From contig NZ_CP040676.1 of assembly GCF_005960665.1 (NCBI RefSeq), positions 2,204,001-2,268,000 on the forward strand: a stretch of DNA of 64,000 nt. The letters are read 5' to 3'. Source of the DNA: Exiguobacterium mexicanum. GTDB lineage: Bacteria > Bacillota > Bacilli > Exiguobacteriales > Exiguobacteriaceae. Both the position numbers and the translations under genes were made by a program. The notes under the pieces are model-generated. The model worked only from the letters and a program-made list of their open reading frames with translations, was not told where the DNA came from and made no database searches. Shown here piece by piece: positions 24,664 to 31,918 of this stretch (positions are counted from its first letter, which is position 1; each line of letters starts with the position of its first letter).

Positions 24664-25524
24664 TTATGCTGATTCAAGGAGATGATTCCTGTACTGTACG
24701 GGAGTCATCTTTTTCATGTTCCATTGATAACGATGATGGTTGTAATAGTTAATGGTTTTTCGGATTTCACGCTGTAGTGAATCGAACGTGGTACAGGCCT
24801 TTAACTCGACGATATCCTTGAAATGTCCAAAGAATGATTCCTGGACAGCGTTATCCCAACAGTTGCCCCGTCGGGACATGGATTGACCTAGCTTCATACG
24901 CTTCACCTCTTTCTGATAGGTCGGGCTCGTGTAGTGCCCTCCTTGATCTGAATGGATGAATGCGTCCTTGTCCAAGCGAATCCTCCGGTTCTTCCGTAAA
25001 CGCTTCAACGTATCCAATACAATGTCGAGATTGATGTTCTCAGAGAGTTGATGCGCCAGTACCTCATTGGTCGAACCGTCCACGATGGTCGAAAGATAGG
25101 CTCGCTTACCGTTCCCGTAAAATATGTAGGTGATATCGGTGAGAAGCACCTTGTAGGGAGTGCCCTGTTTGAATTCGCGTTTGAGGCGATTCGGCACCAC
25201 CCGGTGCTCGGCCGTCGCCTTAATGAGCCGTTTGTATGGCTTCGCCTTGCGGATTGGACACACGATGTTGTATTTCCGCATGATACGTCGGATACACTTC
25301 AGGTTCATCGTCACACCGAAATGACCAGACAGCACCATCTTGATCTGCCTAGCACCCTTCTTGCGCTTCTTGAAGTGGAACGCCTTCAGAACGAGGTCAC
25401 GAAGAGCCACGTCTTTCGATTCGCGCTCCTGTCTGGTCTGTCTCCTCCGTTCCGAGAAATAGGCGTGGTATCCCTGACGTGACACCCCGGCCACCTGGCA
25501 GAGATGGCTGACCATCCCCTTCAT
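24664..25524 (-). CDS. IS3-family transposase OrfB (DDE integrase core)
   Basis: A 286-residue rve-type transposase subunit. After an N-terminal helical region (SHLCQVAGVSRQGYHAYF, the HTH_21-like part) comes the DDE core: first Asp in LLTDITYI, second in FIHSDQGGHYTSP, and Glu in NAVQESFFGHFKDI, with the C-terminal YNHHRYQWNMKKMTPVQYR typical of IS150-type enzymes. All three catalytic residues and full length are retained. The reading frame stays open upstream of the first ATG through GLNASQKYELIQGVII, overlapping orfA, so in vivo it is probably made as an OrfAB fusion by -1 frameshifting. Confidence 0.93.
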   Translation of the reverse strand: MKGMVSHLCQVAGVSRQGYHAYFSERRRQTRQERESKDVALRDLVLKAFHFKKRKKGARQIKMVLSGHFGVTMNLKCIRRIMRKYNIVCPIRKAKPYKRLIKATAEHRVVPNRLKREFKQGTPYKVLLTDITYIFYGNGKRAYLSTIVDGSTNEVLAHQLSENINLDIVLDTLKRLRKNRRIRLDKDAFIHSDQGGHYTSPTYQKEVKRMKLGQSMSRRGNCWDNAVQESFFGHFKDIVELKACTTFDSLQREIRKTINYYNHHRYQWNMKKMTPVQYRNHLLESA

Positions 25525-25550
25525 TTTGTGCTTGATGATGACACCTTGAA

Positions 25551-25991
25551 TCAGCTCATACTTTTGCGATGCGTTAAGTCCAGCTTTCCTCTCCCTTCCG
25601 CCAGGCGGATCTCCTTTAATAGTTCGACCTCTGCTTTCAACAGTTTGTTTTCGGCCTCGAGCTTCGCGTACCGTTCTTCTGTCGACAGCTCTTTATCTCT
25701 CCAACGTCCTGAATTACTTGATCGTGTATCGCGCAGCCCCATTACCCCATCTTTTCGGTAAGCTCGTGTCCAACGATTTTTACAAGAACTCATACGCCGT
25801 TCACCGAGTACCTCCACATCGAATCCACATCCCCGGAAGATTTCCACAGGGAACTTTCCTTCCAACGTCTGTGCTATAAAAAGTTCCTTAAACTCATCGG
25901 TATACGTGATCCCTTTCGGGCTCACAGATTTAACGTAAGGATTTGCGGCTAGCGCATCTATTTCTTTTGACGTAAATATCTTCTTCGACAC
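25551..25991 (-). CDS. IS3-family transposase OrfA (helix-turn-helix)
   Basis: A 146-residue DNA-binding subunit. It contains a helix-turn-helix region around YTDEFKELFIAQTLEGKFPVEIF and a C-terminal leucine-zipper-like coiled coil, YAKLEAENKLLKAEVELLKEI, which in IS3-family elements mediates multimerisation. Near the end the minus strand reads GGA AAG CTG, with an A-AAG motif (about 25584-25587) where a -1 shift would enter the orfB frame. Complete and undamaged by inspection. Confidence 0.88.
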   Translation of the reverse strand: MSKKIFTSKEIDALAANPYVKSVSPKGITYTDEFKELFIAQTLEGKFPVEIFRGCGFDVEVLGERRMSSCKNRWTRAYRKDGVMGLRDTRSSNSGRWRDKELSTEERYAKLEAENKLLKAEVELLKEIRLAEGRGKLDLTHRKSMS

Positions 25992-26028
25992 TCGAATTCA
26001 CTCCCAATATGATTTAGTCCAGTGTACA

Positions 26029-26075
26029 CAAAAACCCTGAGCAGTAGACTTTTTTTTAGTGTCTACTACTCAGGG
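26029..26075 (-). terminator. Terminator carried at the transposase-upstream end of the IS
   Basis: On the minus strand CCCTGAGTAGTAGAC and GTCTACTGCTCAGGG arms (one mismatch) with an A-rich loop, followed by TTTTTG. It would stop transcripts entering the element from the neighbouring nhaC-type gene. Confidence 0.75.
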
Positions 26076-26089
26076 TACAGTTTAGAGCG

Positions 26090-26100
26090 GTGGCACGCCT
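26090..26100 (-). terminator. Proximal arm of the split nhaC-gene terminator
   Basis: AGGCGTGCCAC on the minus strand, 14 bases after the nhaC-type stop codon; its partner arm with the T-run is at 24604-24622 on the far side of the insertion sequence. Confidence 0.75.
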
Positions 26101-26114
26101 TTAATCTAGATGAA

Positions 26115-27707
26115 TTACGTTTCGCGTTCAGCGCGCATATCAGCTGGCACGCGTCCGCGTTTAGAAATGATTTGCGCGATGACAAGGACCACGACAAACG
26201 TCGCGAATGCCGCGAAGAAGCCGATCCACATCGAGCCTGTGATCCCGAGGACCAAATACCCGACCGCTGACACACCAGCCGCAATCAACGCGTATGGAAG
26301 TTGTGTCAACACGTGGTCGATATGGTGCGATCCGGCACCCGTCGAACTGAGGATCGTCGTATCCGAAATCGGTGAGCAGTGGTCACCGAACACCGCACCA
26401 GCGAGCACCGCCGCGAGTGTCGGGAGCAACAGTTCCGGATCGACGGCCATAATCAAGTCTGCCCCGATTGGAAGCATGAGACCGAACGTCCCCCAGCTCG
26501 TCCCTGTCGAGAACGCCATCAGACCAGCGATCGCGAACAAGATGAGCGGCAAGTAAGACGCTGCAATCGAATCTGTGACAAAACTTGCCAAGTAATCACC
26601 CGTTTTCATATCTCCGATGACGGCAATGATCGTCCAGGCAAAGAGCAAGATGAGTACGGCGGGCCACATGGCACGGATACCGGCCCACGTCGCATGACCG
26701 TAGTCTTTAGCTGGAATTTTACGACCAATCAAGAGCAAGAGCGCAACGAGCAAGCTGATGACGGCACCGGTCACGAGTGACCGTGTCACATCTGTCGACT
26801 CGAACGCACCGAGAAGCGAGAAGCTTTGACCATCGGCAGCAAGCGCTTGTCCGCCTGTGTACAACATGGCTGAAACAGTGGCAATGATCAACACGATGAT
26901 TGGGACAATCAAGTCGCGGACTTTCCCGCCATCGTGTTCTTTAATATCTTCACTCATCCCCATCGGTGCGCCTTTCGATGAATCGTAGAGCTCTCCTTGA
27001 AGGGCACGTAGCTCATGTGTACGCATCGGTCCGATCGCGAGTCCCGTGTAAGCGACATACGCCGTCAACATAAGTGCGAAGATGGCATAGAAGTTCATCG
27101 GGATGATTTGGATGAACGCTGAGAATGACGAGTAGCTGTCGATTGAGTACTTCGCAAGAATTCCTGCGATGATGGCGATGATGTACGCTCCCCAACTCGA
27201 GAGCGGGCTGATGACACAGACCGGTGCTGCCGTGGAATCGATCGTATAAGCGAGTTTTGCGCGTGATACTTTTTTCCGGTCCGTCAGCGGTCGGCTAATA
27301 TTCCCGACGGCAAGACTGTTGAAATAGTCATCGATGAAAATCAAAATCCCAAGACCGAACGAGACGAGCCGAGCGCCACGAGCCGTTTTGACGTTAGAAG
27401 CGGCCCATTCTCCGAACGCACGGGCTCCGCCCGACGTTTGAATGATGGATGACAAGATGCCAAGCAAGAGCAAGAACGCGATCAACAGCACGTTCCATTC
27501 ATTGATGGCCCCATCCGCCCAAAATAGCGCGATGATGTTTGACCATAAATACTGAATCGATTCGAGCGGGTTGAAATTGTGAAGCAGTAGCACCCCTGCG
27601 ATAATCCCGACACCGAGTGACGGAATGACTTTCCGTGTTGTGATGGCCATAATAATGGCGAGTAAAGCTGGTACGAGTGATAGTACCGAAGTTGAATAAT
27701 CTACCAT
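26115..27707 (-). CDS. NhaC-family transporter under lysine riboswitch, predicted lysine transporter
   Basis: A 530-residue NhaC/antiporter-superfamily membrane protein with about 12 spans. Visible family stretches: GARLVSFGLGILIFIDDYFNSLAVGNI, STAAPVCVISPLSSWGAYI, STGTSWGTFGLMLPIGADL and VLAGAVFGDHCSPISDTTI, all typical of NhaC/MleN-like Na+-coupled carriers. By homology alone it would be called a Na+/H+ antiporter, but an L-box riboswitch precedes it; NhaC-type genes with L-boxes have been proposed as lysine transporters (LysW) in comparative studies of lysine regulation. That is the preferred reading. The C-terminal tail is basic and cytosolic. The downstream terminator has been split by the IS. 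Confidence 0.85.
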   Translation of the reverse strand: MVDYSTSVLSLVPALLAIIMAITTRKVIPSLGVGIIAGVLLLHNFNPLESIQYLWSNIIALFWADGAINEWNVLLIAFLLLLGILSSIIQTSGGARAFGEWAASNVKTARGARLVSFGLGILIFIDDYFNSLAVGNISRPLTDRKKVSRAKLAYTIDSTAAPVCVISPLSSWGAYIIAIIAGILAKYSIDSYSSFSAFIQIIPMNFYAIFALMLTAYVAYTGLAIGPMRTHELRALQGELYDSSKGAPMGMSEDIKEHDGGKVRDLIVPIIVLIIATVSAMLYTGGQALAADGQSFSLLGAFESTDVTRSLVTGAVISLLVALLLLIGRKIPAKDYGHATWAGIRAMWPAVLILLFAWTIIAVIGDMKTGDYLASFVTDSIAASYLPLILFAIAGLMAFSTGTSWGTFGLMLPIGADLIMAVDPELLLPTLAAVLAGAVFGDHCSPISDTTILSSTGAGSHHIDHVLTQLPYALIAAGVSAVGYLVLGITGSMWIGFFAAFATFVVVLVIAQIISKRGRVPADMRAERET

Positions 27708-27751
27708 GCTGATTTCCTCCTCTTCTGTTTGAGATGAGGCCCCCTATGCTT

Positions 27752-27799
27752 AAAAAAACGCAAAGCGAGGGCATCGGCAACAAAGCCGACACCCTCGCT
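27752..27799 (-). terminator. Riboswitch-controlled terminator before nhaC-type gene
   Basis: AGCGAGGG...CCCTCGCT arms with an inner TCGGC/GCCGA stem, followed on the minus strand by TTTGCGTTTTTTT; positioned between the lysine aptamer and the gene. Confidence 0.85.
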
Positions 27800-27996
27800 G
27801 GATGTTCCGTCTTTCTTAGCCGACTTGGAGCGCTCCATACATAAATATGTATGGCAGTCTGACGGGTATTTCCCGTCAGCCCAGCACAAAGTCAGAGACA
27901 TGACTTTACACTTCGGCGATCTTGCCTTTCTGTAGTCTTCACCGTTGTCATCCTCGGACTACTTACTCATCAGCATCGCACCTCTACCTCATCGAT
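27752..27996 (-). ncRNA. Lysine riboswitch (L-box) upstream of NhaC-type transporter
   Basis: The minus-strand leader contains the conserved L-box blocks in order: GGTAGAGGTGCGATGCTGAT then GAGTA, AAAGGCAAGATCGCCGAAG, GTGCTGGGCTGACGGG, and the closing GGAGCGCTCC helix region, then a terminator. Lysine binding should favour the terminator and shut off the transporter gene. The aptamer covers about 27815-27996. Confidence 0.92.
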
Positions 27997-28027
27997 AGCA
28001 CGAATATTCATTTAAAGTTACGTCTAA

Positions 28028-28055
28028 ATTATCATAGGTCATAGTGACTAATCAA
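28028..28055 (-). promoter_or_regulatory. Sigma-A promoter of L-box/nhaC-type transcript
   Basis: On the minus strand TTGATT, 16 bases, GATAAT. The -35 overlaps the stop codon of the upstream 94-residue gene. Confidence 0.55.
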
Positions 28056-28336
28056 TAGTTTTTTTCATCTCGGATGATTTGTTTTAACACAGCGAGTGCG
28101 GCTTGATCGTCAGACTCGACCGCTTTAAAGAAATCACTAAAGAAATGATACAAGACGAATCGTTCGGCGTGTGACGATGTATGGTCTTTAATCGTCAGTA
28201 AGACGAGTTGACGCAACCGCCGTTTCGTCCGCGTCTCGTCAGGCAATTCTTCACATCGATCCTGGAAGGCACGATACACAGAATTGATCAAATCCTCATG
28301 TTCATCATACGACCTGTTGTAAGCAACTTGTTCCAT
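28052..28336 (-). CDS. Hypothetical 94-residue protein
   Basis: I do not recognise this product. It is charged and predicted all-helical, MEQVAYNRSYDEHEDLINSV at the start and VLKQIIRDEKNY at the end, without Cys, signal peptide or membrane span. A good AAGGGGGG site sits nine bases before the ATG, so it is probably translated. It lies upstream of the riboswitch transcript in the same direction; the transporter promoter lies across its stop codon. It could act in a helical complex, but nothing in the sequence gives a function. Confidence 0.7.
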   Translation of the reverse strand: MEQVAYNRSYDEHEDLINSVYRAFQDRCEELPDETRTKRRLRQLVLLTIKDHTSSHAERFVLYHFFSDFFKAVESDDQAALAVLKQIIRDEKNY

Positions 28337-28453
28337 CTGTTATATCCCCCCTTTCCATTTGTACCGATGAAACTTGTCGTAACTATACCAACTTAACCAA
28401 GAGCGTTCAATCGTTTCGGGTCGTTCTTAACAAAAATCATACGTTAGACTGAC

Positions 28454-30163
28454 TTACGACTCGATGAATGAGAACGTCGTCACATCGAATAGTCCCATAT
28501 CGGTCAACTTCAAATCCGGGATGACCGGGAGCGCAAGGAATGACATCGTCAAATAGGGATTGAAATGACGATGGGCGCCGACGACGTCGAGCGCATCGTT
28601 CAACTGTTCGAGCACGTCCGCCACTTCCGCATACGGACGTTTCGTCATGAGTCCTCCAATTTCGAGCGGCAAGACCGCCAGCACCTTCCCTTCTGACACC
28701 GCGACGACACCACCGCCCACTTTTTCAAGTGTTTCGGCAGCGAGCAACATGTCGTCTGGGCTCACCCCGGCGATGACGAGGTTGTGGCTATCATGGGCGA
28801 CCGTCGCCGCGAGCGCACCCCGCTTCAAGCCGAACCCTGTCACCGGTGCCAGGGCCATATGACCCGTCCCGTGGTGGCGTTCGATGACGGCGAGCGTGGC
28901 AATGTCTTGGGCGAGGTCGGCTCCGGACGCGTCAGGTGTGAAGACAAGACGCTGTCGCTTCGTCAAGAGACTGTTCGGCAATACTTGAATCACATCGACC
29001 GCTTCTTCTTTCACGGCTAGACGGAACGAGTCCGCCGTCAAATCGGGTAGTTTGAGCTCACCTTTCATCGGTTTCGGCACTTCAATCCCGTCGGCTTCGA
29101 ACGTCGCCTTGCCATCTTTGGCGACGACTTCCCCGTTCACGTAGACGGTTTCGATTTTTACCGATTGGACGTCTGACAAGATCACAAAGTTTGCTCGTTT
29201 GCCCGGAGCGACGGCACCCACATCTTTGAGTCCGTATGCCTCGGCCGCGTGCAGACTAGCGATGGCATAGGCCGTTTCTGGTTTGACACCTTGTTTGATC
29301 GCCATGCGAATGTTGTAGTCGATCCCGCCTTCGGCGACGAGATCGTCCAAATGCTTATCGTCCGTACAGAATAAGAACCGGTGGGCGTTGCTCTCCGTGA
29401 TGGCCCGGCTGACTTTTTCCACGTTCCGGGCAACCGACCCTTCACGAATTTGAACGTAAAAGCCGCGCCGCACCCGTTCGAGCGCCTCCTCAGCCGTCGT
29501 ACATTCATGATCGGTCATGATGCCGGCCGTGCGATACACGTTCAACTGATCCGGGCCAAGACCTGAGGCATGACCGTCGACGACTTTCCCGACGTGTTCG
29601 GTTTGTGCGATCTTTTGAAGCATATCCGCACTCCCCGACTCGACGGACGGATAGTCCATCACCTCGCCGAGACCGTGGACGCCCGGGTCCCCTAAAAACG
29701 GGGCCAAGTCCTCGGCGTATAGCTTCGCCCCGGCGTGCTCGAACGGCGTCGCCGGCACACAGCTCGGGAGCATCATCCGCACGTCGAGCGGCAACCCTTT
29801 AGCGTCGGCGAGCATATACTCGATGCCGAGTGCCCCGTTCACGTTCGCAATCTCGTGCGGATCGGCGATGACCGTCGTCACCCCGAGCGGAAGCACCGCT
29901 TTGGCGAACTCGTGAGGAGGTACCATCGACGACTCGATGTGGACATGCGCATCGATGAATGACGGTGCGAGCGTCCAAGACGGGTCATGGTATTCGGTCT
30001 CCCCTTCGTAGCCGTCCCCAATGGCCACAATATAGCCGGCGTCGACGACGACGTCGGTGCGAATCGTCTCACGGCTGTAGACGTCGATGACCGCCACATC
30101 TTTAAAGACGACCGCTGCTTTCTTTTTTTTCGCCGCGACGTCGATCAAATGTTGTTTCTCCAT
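28454..30163 (-). CDS. ade: Adenine deaminase
   Basis: A 569-residue amidohydrolase-superfamily enzyme that deaminates adenine to hypoxanthine for purine salvage. The N-terminal beta-sandwich AVIDVYSRETIRTDVVV leads to the metal motif SFIDAHVHIESSMVPPHEF, then VIADPHEIANVNG, the hinge GHASGLGP and FCTDDKHLDDL, the last providing the conserved Asp-containing DDK-H motif of adenine deaminases. The C-terminal domain with HDSHNLVIAGVSPDDM is also family-typical. Start at ATG 30163 follows AAAGGAGACACACAG. Monocistronic with its own promoter; no purine riboswitch seen in its leader. Confidence 0.95.
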   Translation of the reverse strand: MEKQHLIDVAAKKKKAAVVFKDVAVIDVYSRETIRTDVVVDAGYIVAIGDGYEGETEYHDPSWTLAPSFIDAHVHIESSMVPPHEFAKAVLPLGVTTVIADPHEIANVNGALGIEYMLADAKGLPLDVRMMLPSCVPATPFEHAGAKLYAEDLAPFLGDPGVHGLGEVMDYPSVESGSADMLQKIAQTEHVGKVVDGHASGLGPDQLNVYRTAGIMTDHECTTAEEALERVRRGFYVQIREGSVARNVEKVSRAITESNAHRFLFCTDDKHLDDLVAEGGIDYNIRMAIKQGVKPETAYAIASLHAAEAYGLKDVGAVAPGKRANFVILSDVQSVKIETVYVNGEVVAKDGKATFEADGIEVPKPMKGELKLPDLTADSFRLAVKEEAVDVIQVLPNSLLTKRQRLVFTPDASGADLAQDIATLAVIERHHGTGHMALAPVTGFGLKRGALAATVAHDSHNLVIAGVSPDDMLLAAETLEKVGGGVVAVSEGKVLAVLPLEIGGLMTKRPYAEVADVLEQLNDALDVVGAHRHFNPYLTMSFLALPVIPDLKLTDMGLFDVTTFSFIES

Positions 30164-30196
30164 CTGTGTGTCTCCTTTTTTCTACGTATTTTTACT

Positions 30197-30226
30197 ATCT
30201 TAACAAGAATAATCTTTCCGGTGCAA
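30197..30226 (-). promoter_or_regulatory. Sigma-A promoter of adenine deaminase gene
   Basis: On the minus strand TTGCAC, 18 bases, TAAGAT, about 35 bases before the start codon. Confidence 0.55.
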
Positions 30227-30283
30227 TTTCTTTTTCAACTTATGCGACAATGAAAGCATATCCGTTTGAAAGGGGTTACACAT

Positions 30284-30820
30284 ATGCAATACAAATTAGG
30301 AGAATTGATTCCACATGTTGATAAGACGGTGTTCATCGCACCAGGGGCGCACGTCATCGGCGATGTCACGATTGGCGCCCATTCCGGCGTCTGGTTCAAT
30401 ACGATCATCCGCGGCGATGAAGGACCGATTCAAATTGGTTCTTACGTGAATATCCAAGACGGATCGATGGTCCACCAATATGAAGGTTCCCCGACCATCA
30501 TCCATGACCGCGTCTCCATCGGACATATGGCGATGATTCACGGCTGTGAGATTGAAGAAGGTTGTCTCATCGGGATGCATGCCACCGTTCTCGACGGGGC
30601 AAAAATCGGGAAGGGCTCGTTCATCGCCGCTGGTGCTCTCGTCACACCGAACATGCAAATCCCGGAGGGCGTCATGGTCATGGGCGTGCCCGCCAAAGTC
30701 GTCCGTCCGCTCAATGACGAGGATCGCTTCATCATGGAACGGACCGTCAACAAATACGCGAAACGGGCTGAGCAGTACTTGACGACATGCGAGCCACTCA
30801 CATCGACACAAAGATTGTGA
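30284..30820 (+). CDS. Gamma-carbonic-anhydrase-like hexapeptide protein (YtoA type)
   Basis: A 178-residue left-handed beta-helix protein. Hexapeptide repeats run from residue 10 to 145: VFIAPGAHVIGDVTIGAHSGVWFNTIIRGDEG, QIGSYVNIQDGSMVHQ, VSIGHMAMIHGCEIEEGCLIGMHATVLDGAKIG. The zinc-binding histidines of gamma carbonic anhydrases are seen in SMVHQ and in HMAMIHG. Such YrdA/PaaY/YtoA proteins are trimeric; some have weak carbonic anhydrase or thioesterase-type roles, and the true function in Bacillales is unsettled. ATG 30284 follows GAAAGGGGTTACACAT. Divergent from adenine deaminase. Confidence 0.9.
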   Translation: MQYKLGELIPHVDKTVFIAPGAHVIGDVTIGAHSGVWFNTIIRGDEGPIQIGSYVNIQDGSMVHQYEGSPTIIHDRVSIGHMAMIHGCEIEEGCLIGMHATVLDGAKIGKGSFIAAGALVTPNMQIPEGVMVMGVPAKVVRPLNDEDRFIMERTVNKYAKRAEQYLTTCEPLTSTQRL

Positions 30821-30831
30821 AAGCGTTTACA
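30818..30831. promoter_or_regulatory. CcpA-binding cre site
   Basis: TGAAAGCGTTTACA is a perfect cre. It begins in the stop codon of the hexapeptide protein gene and lies about 70 bases upstream of the probable start site from TATACT (30883-30888), an arrangement seen in CcpA-activated promoters. Confidence 0.7.
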
Positions 30832-30930
30832 AGATTCATAAATTGTTAACGATTATCCCGATTTTTCTTCATGTTTCCTTTGTATACTGAGGATGTAGTC
30901 AAGCCGACGTGTCGAAAGGGGCCAATTGTA

Positions 30931-31110
30931 ATGTATCCAAACCATGCCGAACTCATGTTAGACTTGTACGCCTCGTCCATTAACCCAAGCTATTGTCTGC
31001 ATATCGAGGATTCGTTCGACGATACGCTGCAAGGAACACATCGAGAGGTTTGGGAACGATTGCAATCGGATAATACTAAAGAGGAAGAAACTAAAGTTAA
31101 GGGAACGTGA
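30931..31110 (+). CDS. Small hypothetical protein, 59 residues
   Basis: Not recognised. The product is MYPNHAELMLDLYASSINPS at the start and ends in the hydrophilic KEEETKVKGT; acidic overall, no Cys pair, membrane span or signal. A good AAAGGGG site sits nine bases before the ATG, with a TATACT -10 box and a cre site upstream, so it is plausibly expressed under carbon control. Its stop overlaps the start of a further tiny frame (GTGA). It could encode a small regulator or peptide, but no evidence points to a mechanism. Confidence 0.6.
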   Translation: MYPNHAELMLDLYASSINPSYCLHIEDSFDDTLQGTHREVWERLQSDNTKEEETKVKGT

Positions 31111-31169
31111 ACACAATGATTCCAACGAATGTCATTCAAGACTGGCTCGCAACCAAGTTAAAAAAATAA
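31107..31169 (+). CDS. Possible 20-residue peptide overlapping previous gene
   Basis: A 20-codon frame starting GTG within the TGA of the 59-residue gene (GTGA): VNTMIPTNVIQDWLATKLKK. It could be coupled translation of an amphipathic peptide with a C-terminal KLKK, or simply chance; an internal ATG at 31116 is an alternative start. No ribosome binding site of its own. Low confidence. Confidence 0.25.
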   Translation: MNTMIPTNVIQDWLATKLKK

Positions 31170-31216
31170 ACTGAGCGCTCACATGAACGGCTCAGTCGCA
31201 TTGACCTATAAATACT

Positions 31217-31251
31217 GGTCCGATCGTAGTCACCTACGCTCGGACCTTTTC
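31217..31251. terminator. Terminator between small ORFs and nitroreductase gene
   Basis: GGTCCGA.CGTAG and CTACG.TCGGACC arms with TCAC loop, then TTTT on the plus strand. Confidence 0.75.
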
Positions 31252-31253
31252 GT

Positions 31254-31802
31254 TCACTCAAAAATCGTCAAGCAAGCGTCAATCGATTGACGTTGCTTCG
31301 TAGGCGGTACGTCTTCGTAACGACCGAGCTGGAGCAGTCCGACAAACGTCTCACCCTCAGCCCCAATCATCTCTTGAAGCCTGACATCCTCAAAAATACC
31401 GCCCGTCCGCCAGACGAGGCCGATCTGTTGCTCACTACATAATAAATGAAAGTTTTGAATCATCGTCGCCGTCGCGAGCAGCGCATCTTTCTTCCCTTTG
31501 TCCGTCTCGAAATGCTTCGTCGTCACGTAGACGCAAGCTGCCGCGTTCCGGATGCGTCCCGCGATTTTCTCGCGCTTCGCCTCTGGTCCATCTTGAAACG
31601 CCGGTTCGAGCGCCTGAAGCAAGACGTCTTTTCCATCCCCGTTGAACAAATAGAGATTCCACGGTTCGACTTTGTTATGAAATGGTGCCTGATGCGCCGA
31701 TGCCAACAACTCATAGAGTACTTTCGTCGCAATCGGTTCTTCCGTGAACATCCGAATCGTCCGCCGCGACTCGATCAACTGTTGTCCTGCTGTCTTTTCC
31801 AT
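31254..31802 (-). CDS. Nitroreductase family protein
   Basis: A 182-residue FMN-dependent nitroreductase-fold protein, a cytosolic dimer that reduces nitro compounds, quinones or similar with NAD(P)H. SRRTIRMFTEEPI near the N-terminus holds the FMN-phosphate-binding Arg-x-x-R pattern, HQAPFHNKVEPWNLYLF is the usual AP(S/T)xxNxQPW motif in a changed form (PFHNKVEPW), and GLVWRTGGIFEDVRLQEMIG with LGRY near the end is the second FMN region. ATG 31802 is preferred over GTG 31811, which lies too near GAGGGGG. Physiological substrate unknown; monocistronic. Confidence 0.88.
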   Translation of the reverse strand: MEKTAGQQLIESRRTIRMFTEEPIATKVLYELLASAHQAPFHNKVEPWNLYLFNGDGKDVLLQALEPAFQDGPEAKREKIAGRIRNAAACVYVTTKHFETDKGKKDALLATATMIQNFHLLCSEQQIGLVWRTGGIFEDVRLQEMIGAEGETFVGLLQLGRYEDVPPTKQRQSIDACLTIFE

Positions 31803-31877
31803 TGAAGTCACTTCCCCCTCTGTTATCTATTCCATCATAATTGAAAACATTTCTCATTTGAAGGAGAATGACTTCGA

Positions 31878-31913
31878 CAAAAAGAACGCATCCCTGAGTC
31901 AGGAATGCGTTCG
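31878..31913 (-). terminator. Terminator of the lysine operon
   Basis: GAACGCATTCC and GGGATGCGTTC arms around CTGACTCA-type loop, then TTTTTG on the minus strand, just after lysA. Confidence 0.85.
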
Positions 31914-31918
31914 TTCTA

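Larger units (their letters stand above)
24631..26079 (-). mobile_element. IS3-family (IS150-like) insertion sequence, about 1449 bp
   Basis: The element carries two minus-strand transposase frames and has imperfect terminal inverted repeats of about 30 bases: both ends begin TGTACCC, and further matches (TGTA.., GACA.TAA, A-run) bring identity to roughly two thirds. Length is usual for the IS150 group. No 3-4 base target duplication is seen: ATC precedes the left end and GTT follows the right end. It separates oppA from the nhaC-type gene and lies within the loop of a former terminator. Both transposase frames are open, so it may be active. Confidence 0.85.

Noticed and set aside
25551-25991. 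IS transposase as a pseudogene because it is in two frames
   Set aside because: Two overlapping frames with an A-AAG shift site are the normal layout in IS3-family elements; DDE residues are intact.
30164-30283. Purine riboswitch before adenine deaminase
   Set aside because: No purine aptamer core (three-way junction with the conserved loop pairs) was found in the leader, which is too short after the promoter.
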